Positions 50,901 through 59,687 of a DNA stretch of 60,000 nt are shown one piece after another; position 1 is the first letter of the stretch, and each line of letters starts with the position of its first letter. The notes under the pieces are model-generated. The model was not told the DNA's origin. It ran no database searches and was given only the letters and a program-made list of their open reading frames with translations. The stretch is from Apostichopus japonicus (taxonomy: Eukaryota > Echinodermata > Holothuroidea > Aspidochirotida > Stichopodidae). The translations under genes were made by a program, and so were the position numbers. Where the stretch lies: assembly GCF_037975245.1 (NCBI RefSeq), contig NC_092577.1, positions 26,907,398-26,967,397 on the forward strand, in the 5' to 3' direction.

Positions 50901-53900
50901 ATGGAAGTTCACTGGAAGCATTAAAGGTTGCAATTTGCCTTCAGATAGAGAAAAATGAACAATTATCACAATACAAATTAAAACAATATAACACAATATC
51001 AATTAAAACAGGAAAACTTATAGAAAACACAACTATGTATTAAGATAAATGCAAGGCTTTGATAATGTTATTCAGGGTTACCATGAGATCTGGGCTGGAC
51101 TTTGTACCAGCATTAGAGATTACTTTCTCACCAAGCAGTAGATGGAGAGTTTGTGTAAATTTACTGAATTGTCAAAACGAATTAGGTATGGGGGATAATG
51201 TAACATAATATACAGAGCAACTTTAGGAAGCTCCTAACTACTGCAAAGCTACAAACACAGTCTACATGAGGTTTCCATGCAGATCCAGCTGTGTTTGCTT
51301 TACATCCTTACAGGGTTTTCGGATTGATAATGCATATAAAAATAATGGACTAACCTGACGGCTTTAACCACAGCCTCCACTGAGACCACCTCCACTGTAT
51401 AAGCCTTCATGATGGCATCAATCATGGCCTGGTGAGAACTCTGAAAGAAAATAAAAACTACGCATCAAACTACCTGACAAACAACATTCATCAATGATAT
51501 AAAATAGCAATGATGACAGAACATAGCAATGATGACAAAACATAGCAATGATGACATAACATCAATAACATAACATAGCATCTATGACATAACATAGCAT
51601 CAATGACATATAACACAGCATCAATGACATAACACAGCTCCAATGAGAAACAAAACATCAATAACATAACATATTAAACATACTGTAGCATCAATGACAT
51701 ATAACACAGCTTCAATGCGAAAATATAGCATCTATTACATAACACAGCATCAATGAGAAAACATAGCATCTATGACATATATACAGTACAACAGCATCAA
51801 TGAGAAATTTTGTGAAGAAATCGTTGAACATATAGCATCAATGACACCACATAGGAACAGTGGAACAGTACTACAGAAAGGTTCATCATTTCTGTTATTT
51901 AAAGTTGTAGATGGAATTATCCCCAAATGCAGAAAGTTAATGAGGTTGATGAGTTTTTAATACTCTAAAACAAGTGATCGATTTATAGTGTTCTATGTTC
52001 CAAAATAGTGGCCAGCTCAGTTCTATCCTGAGCCTATACAGTATGTCTCAGTGTGGTAATATGAAGAGTGCTATGTACAATTTATTGGTTCAGGAGTGTT
52101 TAGTCCTATTAATGCTAACAATCAGCTCATATCTATAGGCTTCATCACACAAGCTTACTGGAAGGTGCATTGGAATGCTAAGATTGCTTAGTAAATATTG
52201 ACAGTATCATCTGCCTGGGTTATGCCCATTTCTATAGAATTAGTTGCTTTACTGATCTACAGATAATCACACTAGCATTCTTCTAGCTGTAAGAACTGTC
52301 AACAAATTAAAAATATTCATGCCATTAACTTTCATGTACATGGACAAACATCTATGAGTTGCTGTCCTAAGTTCAGGATTTCCTCAAAATTACAATAACT
52401 GTAGAATCACAATAATTGCAGATGTCTGTTTCTCTCTTCAACAGCAACCGTGTATCAAGTCATACATGTGTGAATTGGACTGGTAACCACAGAAAGACGA
52501 GGGTGAGCGCTGTCAAATCTGCTCAGACGAGAAAACGCACACTCTCTCTCTGAATCACCTTCTTCCACTGGTTGTGACAGTTAAAGGAACGAAACCGCTA
52601 CAACAAAGACATTTTCATTACATGTACCCTGAGGCTGTGCCTATCAATAGAGGGCAGACTATATCCAAGGATATTAAATACCTGCACCTCCCAAGGTATG
52701 CCCTTGAACAGACTGAGCATTGTCTTCTTAGCCACACTGACTTATCATAATAAACTTTATTCATACCACTTTCAATGTGAAATAGAACAAAGTTCTATCA
52801 ATGTAAAACTTTTGGATTTGCATTGCACTGTTAAGGTGTTTGTGCACAAAACACCTATCTACATTGCGAGGAAATTTGATGATGTTAAAAAGTTAACTTA
52901 TGGCCCTCTATCTCCTGATTTTGTAATCTCCTCTCCATCAAAAATGACCCTCCCCCTCCCAACCCCCCCCCCATCTTTAATACTGATATAAAGTGAAAGA
53001 AGACAAAAGTTACAAGAGGAGTATAAACATTACAACAAACCTACAGTACATTTATACAGACTATATTCCATCACAGGCTTTCCACATTTGTACTCACTCC
53101 CAGGAGTAACTATTTAGGCATGTTATAATATAAGCCCACATGGTTTTATTTCAATGAGTACCTTCACTTCTGGGAAATCTGTAATATTGTGACAAAAGGA
53201 TATATATTTGATACCACTTCCTGGTGTCAGTGTGCTGTATCACTCCTGCTATAGTATTACACAGTCTGTGAACTTTTGTAAAACTGTAGTTTACAACAAC
53301 TGTAGAGTCAAAAGTACACAAAGGTACACACACTGTACAGTGAAGAGAATGATCTGCAGTACTTTATCTCTATGACAACATACTGTACTGATGGCATCTT
53401 TCAATACATAGTAGTAGCACTAATCCATCAAAAGTAACAGTTTAAATCTGGGGTGGGCAACCTACTGTACGGCCCGCGGGCCACATGCTGCCCGCCAGTG
53501 ATTTGTTTGTGGCCCGTGAGATGTCTCAAGAAAAAGAAAAAATATCAATCTATTTTACATCATCACAATAAACGAGCTAGCTGCTTAGAATTTATCGGCA
53601 CTAATGATGCTGTCAGGTAGGCCTTTTATCCCCATTTATTATCAACTGTACTGTATTGACATTATGTTTTTGTGAATACAGATTAAGTACACACACCTAT
53701 TGCTTGAAAGTCCTCGGACTCAAAGGTTATCAACAGCAGGTCGTTGGTTAGGTGCGGCCCAGTCAATTTTCACTCCTTATATCTGGCCAATTCATTCAAA
53801 AAGGTTGCCAACCCCTGGTTTAAATGAATTATCTGATCTACACTTAATACGTAAATGGTCATATATAAGTGACTTGTGTGAGATACTTCAATTCTGGACG

Positions 53901-56900
53901 CATGGTTAGAAGAGATATATATATTTCACTTTATTGGAGTTACTGCTGATAAGACAAGGGTCAGAGATAGCTACTAAATTATTCACAATACATGCCATTA
54001 TCAATGAGTTCCTCCTGCCATCACATACACTACCATCAGTACAGACTGCCCATAATAACAATGGCAGGACTAGTCACAACTATACTCCCATGATTGAAGA
54101 AGAGCCCTCATTACTCATACTGTAAATATGTCTGGATGTTGCCATGGCAATGATAGTTTTGTGATACAGACAGCAGATTACCAGCATGAGGTACCCTTTG
54201 TCTGGTTCAAAATGCTGGTACTGGATAATACAGACATATCATGACCCAGGTAACATACTTGCAGTAGAGTATAAACAAAGTTATAGATGTTTACATAAAA
54301 TATGACATTTGAGTACTTCAATCTACCTGTATGATGAGCCTTTGTTTACTGATCCCTTTAGATGTGATTAATGGATAATAAAGACTGCTTCCTTGCCTCA
54401 ATCTTTTTACAACAAAATGTAAATCCACAATGTAACAGAATTCAAAAGTCTACAAGAAAACCAAGGATTAACAAGAGCTTCTGAAAGGGTACATAAAGTG
54501 CAATACAATACATCATCTGGTTTTCATGGCCACAAAGTTAATTGCATGAATCACTAAATGTTCACATGGCAAACAAAGTTCTCTGAAGTTAAGCATGACA
54601 TAAACATGATTTCAGAAGCAACATTGAGTCAAATATGATCAATAGTACAGAAACCACTTGAAGAAATTGACCTAAAAGGAACGAAAGTTACCAGTTTGAT
54701 TCGTTGGGTCTGCATAAGGTTAACCTCGGATACTGGCTCACCACAGTCCAATATGTAGATCCCTTTCCGGGACAGGGCCTGGATAACAGATCCATGGCCC
54801 CTCCAGGGGTGAATAGTAGGTTGAAAAATGTTATTGCAAGCCAAGCTGTAGAGCTCACCAGATGTCAACTGATATATCACAGAGGGTTTCAGGTTATCAT
54901 GGCCCTGTAGATCAAATTTAAAAATATCAAATCTAATTTACAAGTTACTAAAACCAAAATGTATGAGTTACATGACGACAAGATTTACATTTGCCTATGA
55001 GGTTACAGTAGAGGGTCTTCCTCTCCATTACTGCATTTTATTGTCAGTTCTGATCAAATTTAGAACGTAACGCAGATGGAGAGCTATGTATTTGAGATGA
55101 AAAGTATGAGTACTTCTCTTCAGGAAAAATGTTAACATTAATGTTGCTCTTATGATGTTGTCATGTGTTGACTCATGCTTTACGGTTACCCATGGATTTC
55201 AATGTGCAAACTATCATAACACATCACAAATGTTTCCTTTAATTGTAGATTAGAGACAGGTAACAGAGGAGTGAAGTAACTACCAAACTCTCAGGGAAAC
55301 ATTACCCAAGCACAAATGCATGTGATCTGAGACAACACAAGATATATATACAATATGTATACAAGTGTTGATTGGTTTCCCCCTCCCCCCTTCCCCCCCC
55401 CCCTCCCCATTGATGATGGCAATACCATGGCAATACAATAGACATGGCAATACCATGAAACATTGGTTCACATGTTGTATTCATTGTAATAATGTGTTTA
55501 ATGAACTTTAATCACTTTAATGACATCTCAACAAGGTATATTTAGAACAACAAATATGATATGGTTTCTTAATGGAAGGGGTGAAAAGGATCTTAGGAAA
55601 ATACACACACACAGAACTAACATTCATGATAGAAAAATTTCTCCAAACTTGTGTTTAATTTCAACAAGAAATTTATGAAAATTGTTGAGAAGATGTACAG
55701 AAGCAACAAGAAAGTCTTAAACAGTTCACTAACAATACTATATACACACAGGTCATCAATGCAGTTATATTTAAAAACTCAAACAGCAACCAACTCTGAC
55801 ATCTAGATCTAGCTGTAATGCTCTGGAAGAAGCTGGACAAATTTTAAAACTGGGTCTAGAACTTGTCAATGACATTTGAATTATTAAAACAAAAGCCCAG
55901 TTATTAATTTATATTCAAGCTATCAATTGTACTGTACAAAACATAATTTGTTTTCTGTTACTTGATTTTTCTTCCTTTCATCCTTACATCATCAAAAATG
56001 TTTTATATCCAGTCTTGATTGTGAATTTTGAGTTTTTTTTACAAAGAAAGAAGGCCTCAAACGCAATATATACTCTAAATTTACATGGAAGTTTTCATAG
56101 GAATTCTGTGAGAAGACATGAACCTGAGAAGCCCTCCGTTGACCTTTCAGCTCTACCAAAAAGTGATAAGAAGCTTGTTCATTTACAAACCAGAAAACAA
56201 AAACGTTTAGTGGTTACGAGCCTATACATATTCATTGTGTGGTAAGCCATATGTGTTAATATGCATGAAGTTGTGCACACCAAAATGAAGATTATCTATT
56301 GACTAATTAATGCTGTAACATATAAAGAAAGGTATCAGGAATCAGTTTTCATGTTGACAAAGCATCACCCACTTAATTCACAGGTAAGGATTTTACAATA
56401 CAGTCCTAGGGCATCTATCTACTAAGTATGACACTGATTCAACTTGTGGTTGGTGAGATATTGTTTTTACAAGAGCTCTGTTTCTGACTATTTACCATTA
56501 AGTCCCACTAACTCATGAATATTAATAAGGTCAAACTTGTTTTTGCAGAGAGCATATACTTACTTTGTAGTTACATCACCATACCAAGTATGGACTAAAT
56601 CAGACTTACTGTTGAAGAGATATTGACATTTTAAAATGTTACGTTAAGTCCGGCCCACTCAGTAATATCCATGAAATGGGACCCTCAAACAATAGGGTAC
56701 ATCTACACATCAAGGGGCATCTACCTACCCAGAATGACATGGATTCAACTTGTTGGTCTTGAGATATCATGTTTACAAGCTTTCACTGTGATAACACTCT
56801 AGCCACAACCATCCATGAATAATATTAAGATTGAATTTCTTAATTATATGACCATGTACCTACAGTAGATGTCAACTGACATCACCATACCACATATGAA

Positions 56901-57933
56901 ATAAGCAGATCTATATACAATTGAAGAGACATGGCTGTTATAAGAATTTTATGTTAAGCCCCGCCCACTCATCAATATGCAGAGTATTGGGAACCAAAAA
57001 CAATAGGGTACATCTACACATCATGGGGGACTACTGTAACTACCAATCATGACATTGACTCAACTTATGCTTCTTGAGATAATGTGTTTACAAGCCTGCC
57101 CTCATATACAAACACGCCCATACACGCCCACACACACGCACACACCAGCACGATTGCAAAGGTTGCTGAGCCTATGGCATAGTAACCAAAAAGGATACAA
57201 TTCATGAAGTTTATCTCATGTATTCTTCTTGAGCTTATAAGCAAAGACATCACACATATCATGCACACACGAACATTATCATGTAGATTCCCATTAGCCC
57301 ACTTACAACATATAAATTGGAGTACAATTTGGTATTGTCATTAACTGGGGAGGTAATTACTCATATATTTCAACTTTTCTGGGTTAGAAGAGATAATATC
57401 AACATTGCTACCATGTAGTTCAGATCTGGTGTAAAGGAAGTAAAATACTGTTTACACTTGCAGAGCACACATAATGATGACAACTGTCTTCAACAGATAA
57501 CTTTGTCAACCAGACAGGTTCTTCACTTTCAGCCATAAGGAATTGGGGCACACCCAAAGTCTCTCAAATTTTACATTTCGGGTGGGAAAGGAAAAAAAAA
57601 TTAAGGGTAAAGTAAAAGTAGAGATGGTAGTAAAAGATATTTAATGGTTGCGCGATGATCATAATTTCATTGTTTTCAATATTCATGAATTTCAATGTTC
57701 TCAAAAATAGCCCCAATTCCTAAATGCTCAATCACATGGTATAATATACATATCCTAAAAAGTAAGAACAGTTTTTTTTTTAAGTTGCATAATAGAACAA
57801 AGACAGGTTACTAGGTCTAAAATCTTACCGTTTCATCTCTGAAGAATGGACGGAGTAATTCCTCTGGGACATCAGTTTCCAAACTTTGATAAGCCTTAAA
57901 GGCTAGCCATTGAAGCGAAACTTTCAACTTAGC
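28808..57933 (-). CDS. CAMSAP: CAMSAP/Patronin microtubule minus-end-binding protein (16 exons, N-terminal exon missing)
   Basis: CAMSAP/Patronin proteins bind and stabilise non-centrosomal microtubule minus ends; the CKK domain does the binding and central helical segments bind spectrin, calmodulin and other partners. Sixteen exons (57829-57933, 54692-54904, 51355-51440, 50782-50938, 46511-46652, 45459-45683, 44018-44165, 43302-43439, 39521-42137, 38530-38660, 37944-38040, 36798-36945, 33419-33853, 31464-31582, 30439-30602, 28808-28931) join in phase to 5,049 nt: 1,682 residues plus stop. Order: CAMSAP-type N-terminal region with CH domain (about residues 1-310), disordered linker, coiled coil LEKKRRHIDHEKRKLERQW, basic helix (about 1277-1355), disordered Ser/Pro/Arg region, CKK domain (about 1547-1682). 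Human CAMSAPs are about 1,250-1,600 residues. Only the first residues are missing; that exon lies above 57,933. One of six copies of the exon at 43302-43439 was counted. Confidence 0.93.
29576..30107. repeat. 133-bp tandem repeat, 4 copies
   Basis: Four almost identical 133-bp units starting GCACAACTAGTAAGGTATGT at 29576, 29709, 29842 and 29975, in the last CAMSAP intron. Confidence 0.97.
30439..30602 (-). CDS. CAMSAP: CAMSAP exon w15: CKK domain, middle
   Basis: Acceptor ATTCTGTACAG and donor TATAA|GTAAGT. It encodes EVNKSDHKHFMILFRDQGLQ, FRAVYGYNPDTDEVAKVYG and GPRHITNKMLECMYK, the CKK core (HF.ILFRD...QFRALY......E..K..G.GP..I...M...YK). Confidence 0.95.
30596..31156. repeat. 43-bp minisatellite that includes the exon w15 acceptor, 13 copies
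   Basis: The unit on the plus strand is CACCTCCTGTACAGAATCAA, CAATGATACATTAATGTTAT, TAA. The first copy contains the real exon boundary (minus strand CTGTACAG|GAGGTG at 30603/30602); the other twelve carry the same acceptor-like sequence and the first five or six exon bases. Confidence 0.95.
31464..31582 (-). CDS. CAMSAP: CAMSAP exon w14: CKK domain, first part
   Basis: Acceptor TTTCTTGCAG and donor CTAGAG|GTAATC. It encodes PKLYVKPTGRSNKNLICNAI then SHCVLAGVPNSPQRDKVLE, matching the CKK consensus (PKL..KP..KSNK..I.NA.SHC.LAG..N...K.K.L). Confidence 0.95.
31583..33418. other. CAMSAP intron 13
   Basis: Ordinary AT-rich intron. A small triplication GTGCACTATG lies at 32561-32588. Nothing else recognised. 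Confidence 0.6.
33419..33853 (-). CDS. CAMSAP: CAMSAP exon w13: Ser/Pro/Arg-rich region before CKK
   Basis: Acceptor ATTTCTCTTTCCAG and donor ATACCG|GTTGGT. It encodes a serine run, then LSPDSPSKGSNGSIPQPIKR, PPSPGRSSPGRRSPSPRPPS and RRRSNTLPES, and ends GGGGTPEYTG. SP/RSP dipeptides make many likely proline-directed phosphorylation sites. The ...EYTG end joins the CKK start (PKL) exactly as in vertebrate CAMSAPs. Confidence 0.9.
35905..35946. repeat. (TA)n microsatellite
   Basis: About 20 uninterrupted TA units, adjacent to the SINE-like head; possibly its expanded tail. Confidence 0.95.
35995..36075 (-). repeat. tRNA-derived SINE head
   Basis: On the minus strand it reads ATAGCCTAGTGGTTAGGGTG (A-box-like) and GTGGTTCGAATCCAGGTGG (B box). 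The acceptor and anticodon arms do not fold as a tRNA, so this is a SINE promoter rather than a tRNA gene. The (TA)n run at 35905-35946 lies at its 3' side. Confidence 0.65.
36798..36945 (-). CDS. CAMSAP: CAMSAP exon w12
   Basis: Acceptor CACCTCATAG and donor GTAGCA|GTAAGT. It encodes EGEQERPSKPKSKSRPKSRV then IADSSSAKHPVLSGGEAAPA, a basic disordered stretch. Phases fit both neighbours. Confidence 0.88.
37000..37622. repeat. 57-bp minisatellite, about 11 copies
   Basis: Unit: ATGTGTCTAATAGATTTAAC, ATGCATGTATGTGTTGGGTG, TCAGCAATCTAATAACC, in the intron between w11 and w12. Because 57 is a multiple of three, several frames stay open through the array on both strands; these are not genes. Confidence 0.95.
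37944..38040 (-). CDS. CAMSAP: CAMSAP exon w11: basic helix, continued
   Basis: Acceptor CCTCTTCAG and donor GAACAG|GTTGGT (a weak donor). It encodes RKQEEQEQKKADEKARREQI then MQEYHKKKKREQ, continuing the charged helix. Confidence 0.9.
38440..38505. repeat. 21-bp triplication in an intron
   Basis: TGTGATTCTCAAGGGTGTT occurs three times in a row after exon w10. Confidence 0.9.
38530..38660 (-). CDS. CAMSAP: CAMSAP exon w10: basic helix
   Basis: Acceptor CTAATGCAG and donor AGAAG|GTAAGA. It encodes QHKDDEMAKRREVFLKAQLK and RQEQERKKKAAREEELEKQR. The DEMA.KR..FL..Q.R..EE.R pattern is the conserved CAMSAP helix preceding the CKK region. Confidence 0.93.
39336..39490. repeat. Direct duplication beside the exon w9 donor
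   Basis: GTTATAGTTCATCAGTTTAT and CATACACTGCA(CA)GTCCTC are duplicated at about 39340-39388 and 39430-39482, just downstream of the w9 donor on the transcript. Confidence 0.85.
39521..42137 (-). CDS. CAMSAP: CAMSAP exon w9: large linker and coiled-coil exon
   Basis: Acceptor TCTTCTTTCAG and donor GCAGAG|GTGAGT; 872 codons plus one base. It is mostly polar and disordered. The recognisable core at about 40550-40690 is LEKKRRHIDHEKRKLERQW followed by KEAFLQCV, the CAMSAP coiled coil (L..KR..I...K...E......K.GK.AFLQ). A second helix (SIEKLNANLTELQSQITRL) is at about 40185-40265. Near the 3' end, a five-residue repeat PAGRD(Q/H) occurs five times. GFVVEMAE just before the donor starts the next helical block. 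The frame stays open through 39413 if the intron is retained. Confidence 0.93.
42434..43429 (-). repeat. 166-bp tandem array containing six copies of exon w8
   Basis: Six units of exactly 166 bp. Exon bodies (128 nt, minus strand) are at 43302-43429, 43136-43263, 42970-43097, 42804-42931, 42638-42765 and 42472-42599, separated by 38 nt. Copies differ by a few bases each. All six are open in the same frame. The outermost unit breaks off at GCTATAAGAG near 42434. Confidence 0.95.
42472..43263 (-). CDS. CAMSAP: Candidate duplicate exons w8b-w8f of CAMSAP
   Basis: Each copy reads SSMV(I/V)EGNLPAYQDK(N/D) followed by RRS(T/I)(S/T)LEDLSP and PVPAWQ(S/C)PD. Using the AG in TATAAGAG|A as acceptor and AACAG|GTATCA as donor, each exon is 126 nt (42 codons), phase 2 at both ends. 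Any number could therefore be included or skipped without a frameshift. The separating introns would be only 40 nt, very short for an animal intron. The last copy has AACAA|GTATCA and reads DFNK instead of DINR. Inclusion is unproven; skipping is equally possible. Confidence 0.4.
43302..43439 (-). CDS. CAMSAP: CAMSAP exon w8, first of six tandem copies
   Basis: Encodes KQKRSSMVIEGNLPAYQDKD then RRSTSLEDLSPDKPVPAW and QSPDINR. The donor is CAACAG|GTATCA. The acceptor chosen is TGCCAAGCAG|G, which gives the phase required by exon w7; AACAG|AGACTCC further upstream would break the frame. The KPVPAW motif resembles the conserved Pro-rich motif after the CH domain of CAMSAPs. Downstream, the exon body is repeated five more times. 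Confidence 0.75.
44018..44165 (-). CDS. CAMSAP: CAMSAP exon w7
   Basis: Acceptor TTGGTTTACAG and donor CCTGG|GTAAGT. It encodes VHQADMSSELSHISLPISQA then TKRSFH, and ends with a serine run SSSSSSSP. It starts the disordered linker after the CH domain; both splice phases match the neighbours. Confidence 0.85.
44600..44955. repeat. 47-bp minisatellite, about 7 copies
   Basis: Units of AGTACTATGATTAAATATAT then GTTACGCACTGTTCCAGTGT and TGTACAT, in the intron between exons w6 and w7. The remaining intron (44166-45458) shows nothing else. Confidence 0.95.
45459..45683 (-). CDS. CAMSAP: CAMSAP exon w6: CH domain, second part
   Basis: Acceptor TTAATGTTAG and donor CCATG|GTAATA. It encodes DIVLRENMSFADSLHNLQLL, FHFQLEDLLYTHHSIKPSLL and AFCAELFYTFE. 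The family block is D.CLKE..S.ADSLYN..LL...F.LEDMLY....LKP....F.AELF..FE. Confidence 0.94.
46272..46402. repeat. 34-bp minisatellite, 4 copies
   Basis: GGTGGATGGAACCTTGTCTT followed by TAACCAATACAAGC, four nearly identical copies in the intron after exon w5. Confidence 0.95.
46511..46652 (-). CDS. CAMSAP: CAMSAP exon w5: CH domain, first part
   Basis: Acceptor TATGCTATCAG and donor TTTGGTG|GTAAGC. It encodes VRMRRDQLQLKKLPFIPVLE and DFMKDLSDGCCLALLIHNYC then PHLLKFG. This is the start of the CAMSAP calponin-homology domain (R.D.L.....P..P.LEDLM.D..DG..L...IH.YCP). Confidence 0.93.
46673..49739. repeat. 46-bp minisatellite, about 66 copies, with a 644-bp higher-order repeat
   Basis: Units follow ATGTAATTAACATGTTCAAC then AGTTAACAGAGGAAATAGGA and AGAATC. 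Variants (GGAGATAAGAACAATG, GGAAATAGGACG, TTAACA/TTACCA) recur in a fixed order with a 644-bp period (14 x 46) from about 47,990 to 49,560. For example, the variant ATAAGAACAATC followed by TTAAGAGAGG occurs at 48001, 48645 and 49289. The array starts about 20 bp from the acceptor of CAMSAP exon w5. Confidence 0.95.
49740..50781. other. CAMSAP intron, plain part
   Basis: Ordinary AT-rich intron between exon w4 and the 46-bp array; nothing recognised. The other long intron (54905-57828) is mostly plain apart from the repeats at 56380-57070 and a C-run at 55380-55408. Confidence 0.6.
50782..50938 (-). CDS. CAMSAP: CAMSAP exon w4
   Basis: Acceptor TATCTGAAG and donor CAAACA|GTGAGT. It encodes RQIATFNASSELPFDQEDAL, LFWINKVCLSLK and the helical ERERKLKQDQL. 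The family block is RF.TF.AS.ELP.D.EDA...WINKV. Confidence 0.92.
51355..51440 (-). CDS. CAMSAP: CAMSAP exon w3
   Basis: Acceptor TTTCTTTCAG and donor GTCAG|GTTAGT. It encodes SSHQAMIDAIMKAYTVEVV then SVEAVVKAV, matching the family block (S.H.A.ID.LM.AYTVE..S.E.VV..V). Confidence 0.92.
51483..51850. repeat. Degenerate ~20-bp repeat (ACATAGCATCAATGACATAA)
   Basis: About fifteen loosely related copies of ACATAGCA(A/T)CAATGACATAAC in the intron just upstream of exon w3. Drifted minisatellite, no coding signal. Confidence 0.75.
53448..53817. mobile_element. hAT-like MITE in a CAMSAP intron
   Basis: Starts CTGGGGTGGGCAACCT, ends AGGTTGCCAACCCCTG and is flanked by a perfect 8-bp duplication GTTTAAAT (53440-53447 and 53818-53825). 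The GGGTGGGCAACC...CGGCCCGCGGGCC start is the familiar Charlie-like hAT signature. 370 bp, non-autonomous. Confidence 0.88.
54692..54904 (-). CDS. CAMSAP: CAMSAP exon w2
   Basis: Acceptor TGATCTACAG and donor AAACTG|GTAACT, 71 codons, phase 0/0. It encodes LKPSVIYQLTSGELYSLACN and GHGSVIQALSRKGIYILD, matching the CAMSAP block LKP.V..LL.S.ELY and GH..VIQALSRKGIY. Confidence 0.92.
56380..57075. repeat. ~300-bp diverged tandem repeat in the first CAMSAP intron
   Basis: Three diverged units share ATGACA(C/T)(T/G)GATTCAACTT, TTGAGATA..(A/G)TGTTTACAAG and (C/G)CCCACTCA..AATAT(G/C)CA. Two also carry AATAGGGTACATCTACACAT. The CCCACTCATNAATATGC part recalls the repeat at 21480-21910. Confidence 0.6.
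57829..57933 (-). CDS. CAMSAP: CAMSAP exon w1 (first in window)
   Basis: Acceptor CCCATTGCAG and donor GAAACG|GTAAGA, 35 codons, phase 0 at both ends. It encodes AKLKVSLQWLAFKAYQSLE then DVPEELLRPFFRDET, the CAMSAP N-terminal block (LQW...KAY...PE.L..PF..D). Confidence 0.88.
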
Positions 57934-59084
57934 CTGCAATGGGAATATCATAATTAAGAAAGACTGAATTATGTACTCAGTTTAGCATGTTTATGATAAT
58001 AACAAGAGATTTAAAGGAAGTGAATTTTGCTCATATTGCTACAAGATACTTTAATGTCTGAAGCAGAGGCATTAATTTTCTATATAGTTTGATGGACCTC
58101 AAACACACACATACGTATGCACACATACACACACTGTGACACACATATACTTTTTGTACACATCAACACTGCCATGCATGTATTTGAGAAAAACATACAC
58201 TGTATACAACATAATGTTTACAGAGATGTCATATGGAAGTACTTTATTTGAATCAGTGTGGCAATGACTCCCAGAGAATCTCATGAAAACATACACCAGA
58301 CTTAAAGAGTCGATCCAACACATGGCCAAGTTTGTCATTAATGTTGCTGAAAACATTAATTCTACTCCAGAGAAAGATAAGACCATGTAGGTACTTTATT
58401 ATATGTCAATCTGTAAATATTTGTAATTGAAATCACAGGCCTGTCAGAATTTTAATTCATAATATTGACGCTGTATCAAATAGCTTTTACTGGTACATAA
58501 AGTCATCATATTGTCTGTTTTGACTAAATCCCTGACCACTTTTCTTAATTATTTACTCTTCATGGTTCTCATCTAATCTTTGTGATTTCTTTCACAGCTG
58601 GCAAATGACATGAAGTACAATTGTTTTAACCTTTCAATAGCTGTCAATATAAGGATAGATAAATGCTCTTGGGATTTCATACAATGATTAACACAGCCAT
58701 ACAGTAAGTCAATCAATAATTCCACACAATGAAGCACTAACAGTACTGTACACAAAGCACATCACCTGCAGAGTGTCAGTTCCTGGACTTTTGTACAATA
58801 TAACATAATGCACTAACAGTAAATGCATGTACAGTATATTGCAAACAGATATTAGGCACTTTCTTTCACAGCTGTTACAGACATTGGGAAGTGTCTCACT
58901 GTCAGTACCAACAGATGTATACCAACTCTTTGTAACAAAAAGATGATATTTTCAAAACAAATTAGTTCATACTTATGTTATAACTGATTCAGTAACATTT
59001 CTGTTCTCAATGTTTGCCATGTTTTGTACGTACAGTACTTTGAGGTATACATACAGTACATGTGGAATCCTTAAAATGAGATCC

Positions 59085-59122
59085 ATTAATCCATTAATTC
59101 ATTAATCCATTAATTCATACCA
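59085..59122. repeat. (CCATTAAT/TCATTAAT)n short tandem repeat
   Basis: Four alternating CCATTAAT/TCATTAAT units. Confidence 0.85.
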
Positions 59123-59319
59123 TTGATGTTACGTACACTACACAAATGATTTACTCTCACAAACCTCCCATTTCACAAGTTCACCAATAATTTACCCGAG
59201 AAACTAGAAAGGTTTTCAAATGACTAAAAAACATGCTCATCAACCAAGTAACAAAATGTCAGTAAATTGTTCAAAAGATACATGTATTCAGGTCACCACA
59301 AATTATTGGGTCCATATTC

Positions 59320-59482
59320 CATAATGAGCCGTCAATCATGAACATGGGCCAACTCATCAACGGTATGACCCCAGCATACAATTCACTATGTATACCTGGA
59401 CTCCATAAGGAGCCGTCAATCATGAACATGGGCCAACTCATCAACGGTATGACCCCAGCATACAATTCACTATGTATACCTG
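59320..59482. repeat. ~81-bp direct duplication
   Basis: GAGCCGTCAATCATGAACAT through CACTATGTATACCTG occurs twice in tandem, nearly identical. Confidence 0.95.
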
Positions 59483-59642
59483 TACTGGAGCAGTAAATTG
59501 TGTTAAAAAGCCTTACAATAGTGAGGACTATTAGATACAGGGAGCAACATAACCTCTTAACGACTGATTCAGGAATGCTATGGACATACTTCTTAGAGAC
59601 TGTCATTGTACACAACAGTCCAGGCTGTCATCAATTAACTGT

Positions 59643-59687
59643 GTTCAACCAGGGAGTCGTTATGGAATAACAACTCCCTGGTTCAAC
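59643..59687. repeat. 45-nt near-perfect hairpin
   Basis: GTTcAACCAGGGAGTcGTTAT, loop GGA, then ATAACaACTCCCTGGTTcAAC. Nineteen paired bases with two single mismatches. No associated gene. Confidence 0.85.

Noticed and set aside
53700-53909. Plus-strand open frame overlapping the MITE right end
   Set aside because: Most of it is element sequence (the hAT-like right terminus), not a gene.
56015-56245. Plus-strand 76-codon open frame inside a CAMSAP intron
   Set aside because: Lysine-rich but with no family resemblance; probably chance.
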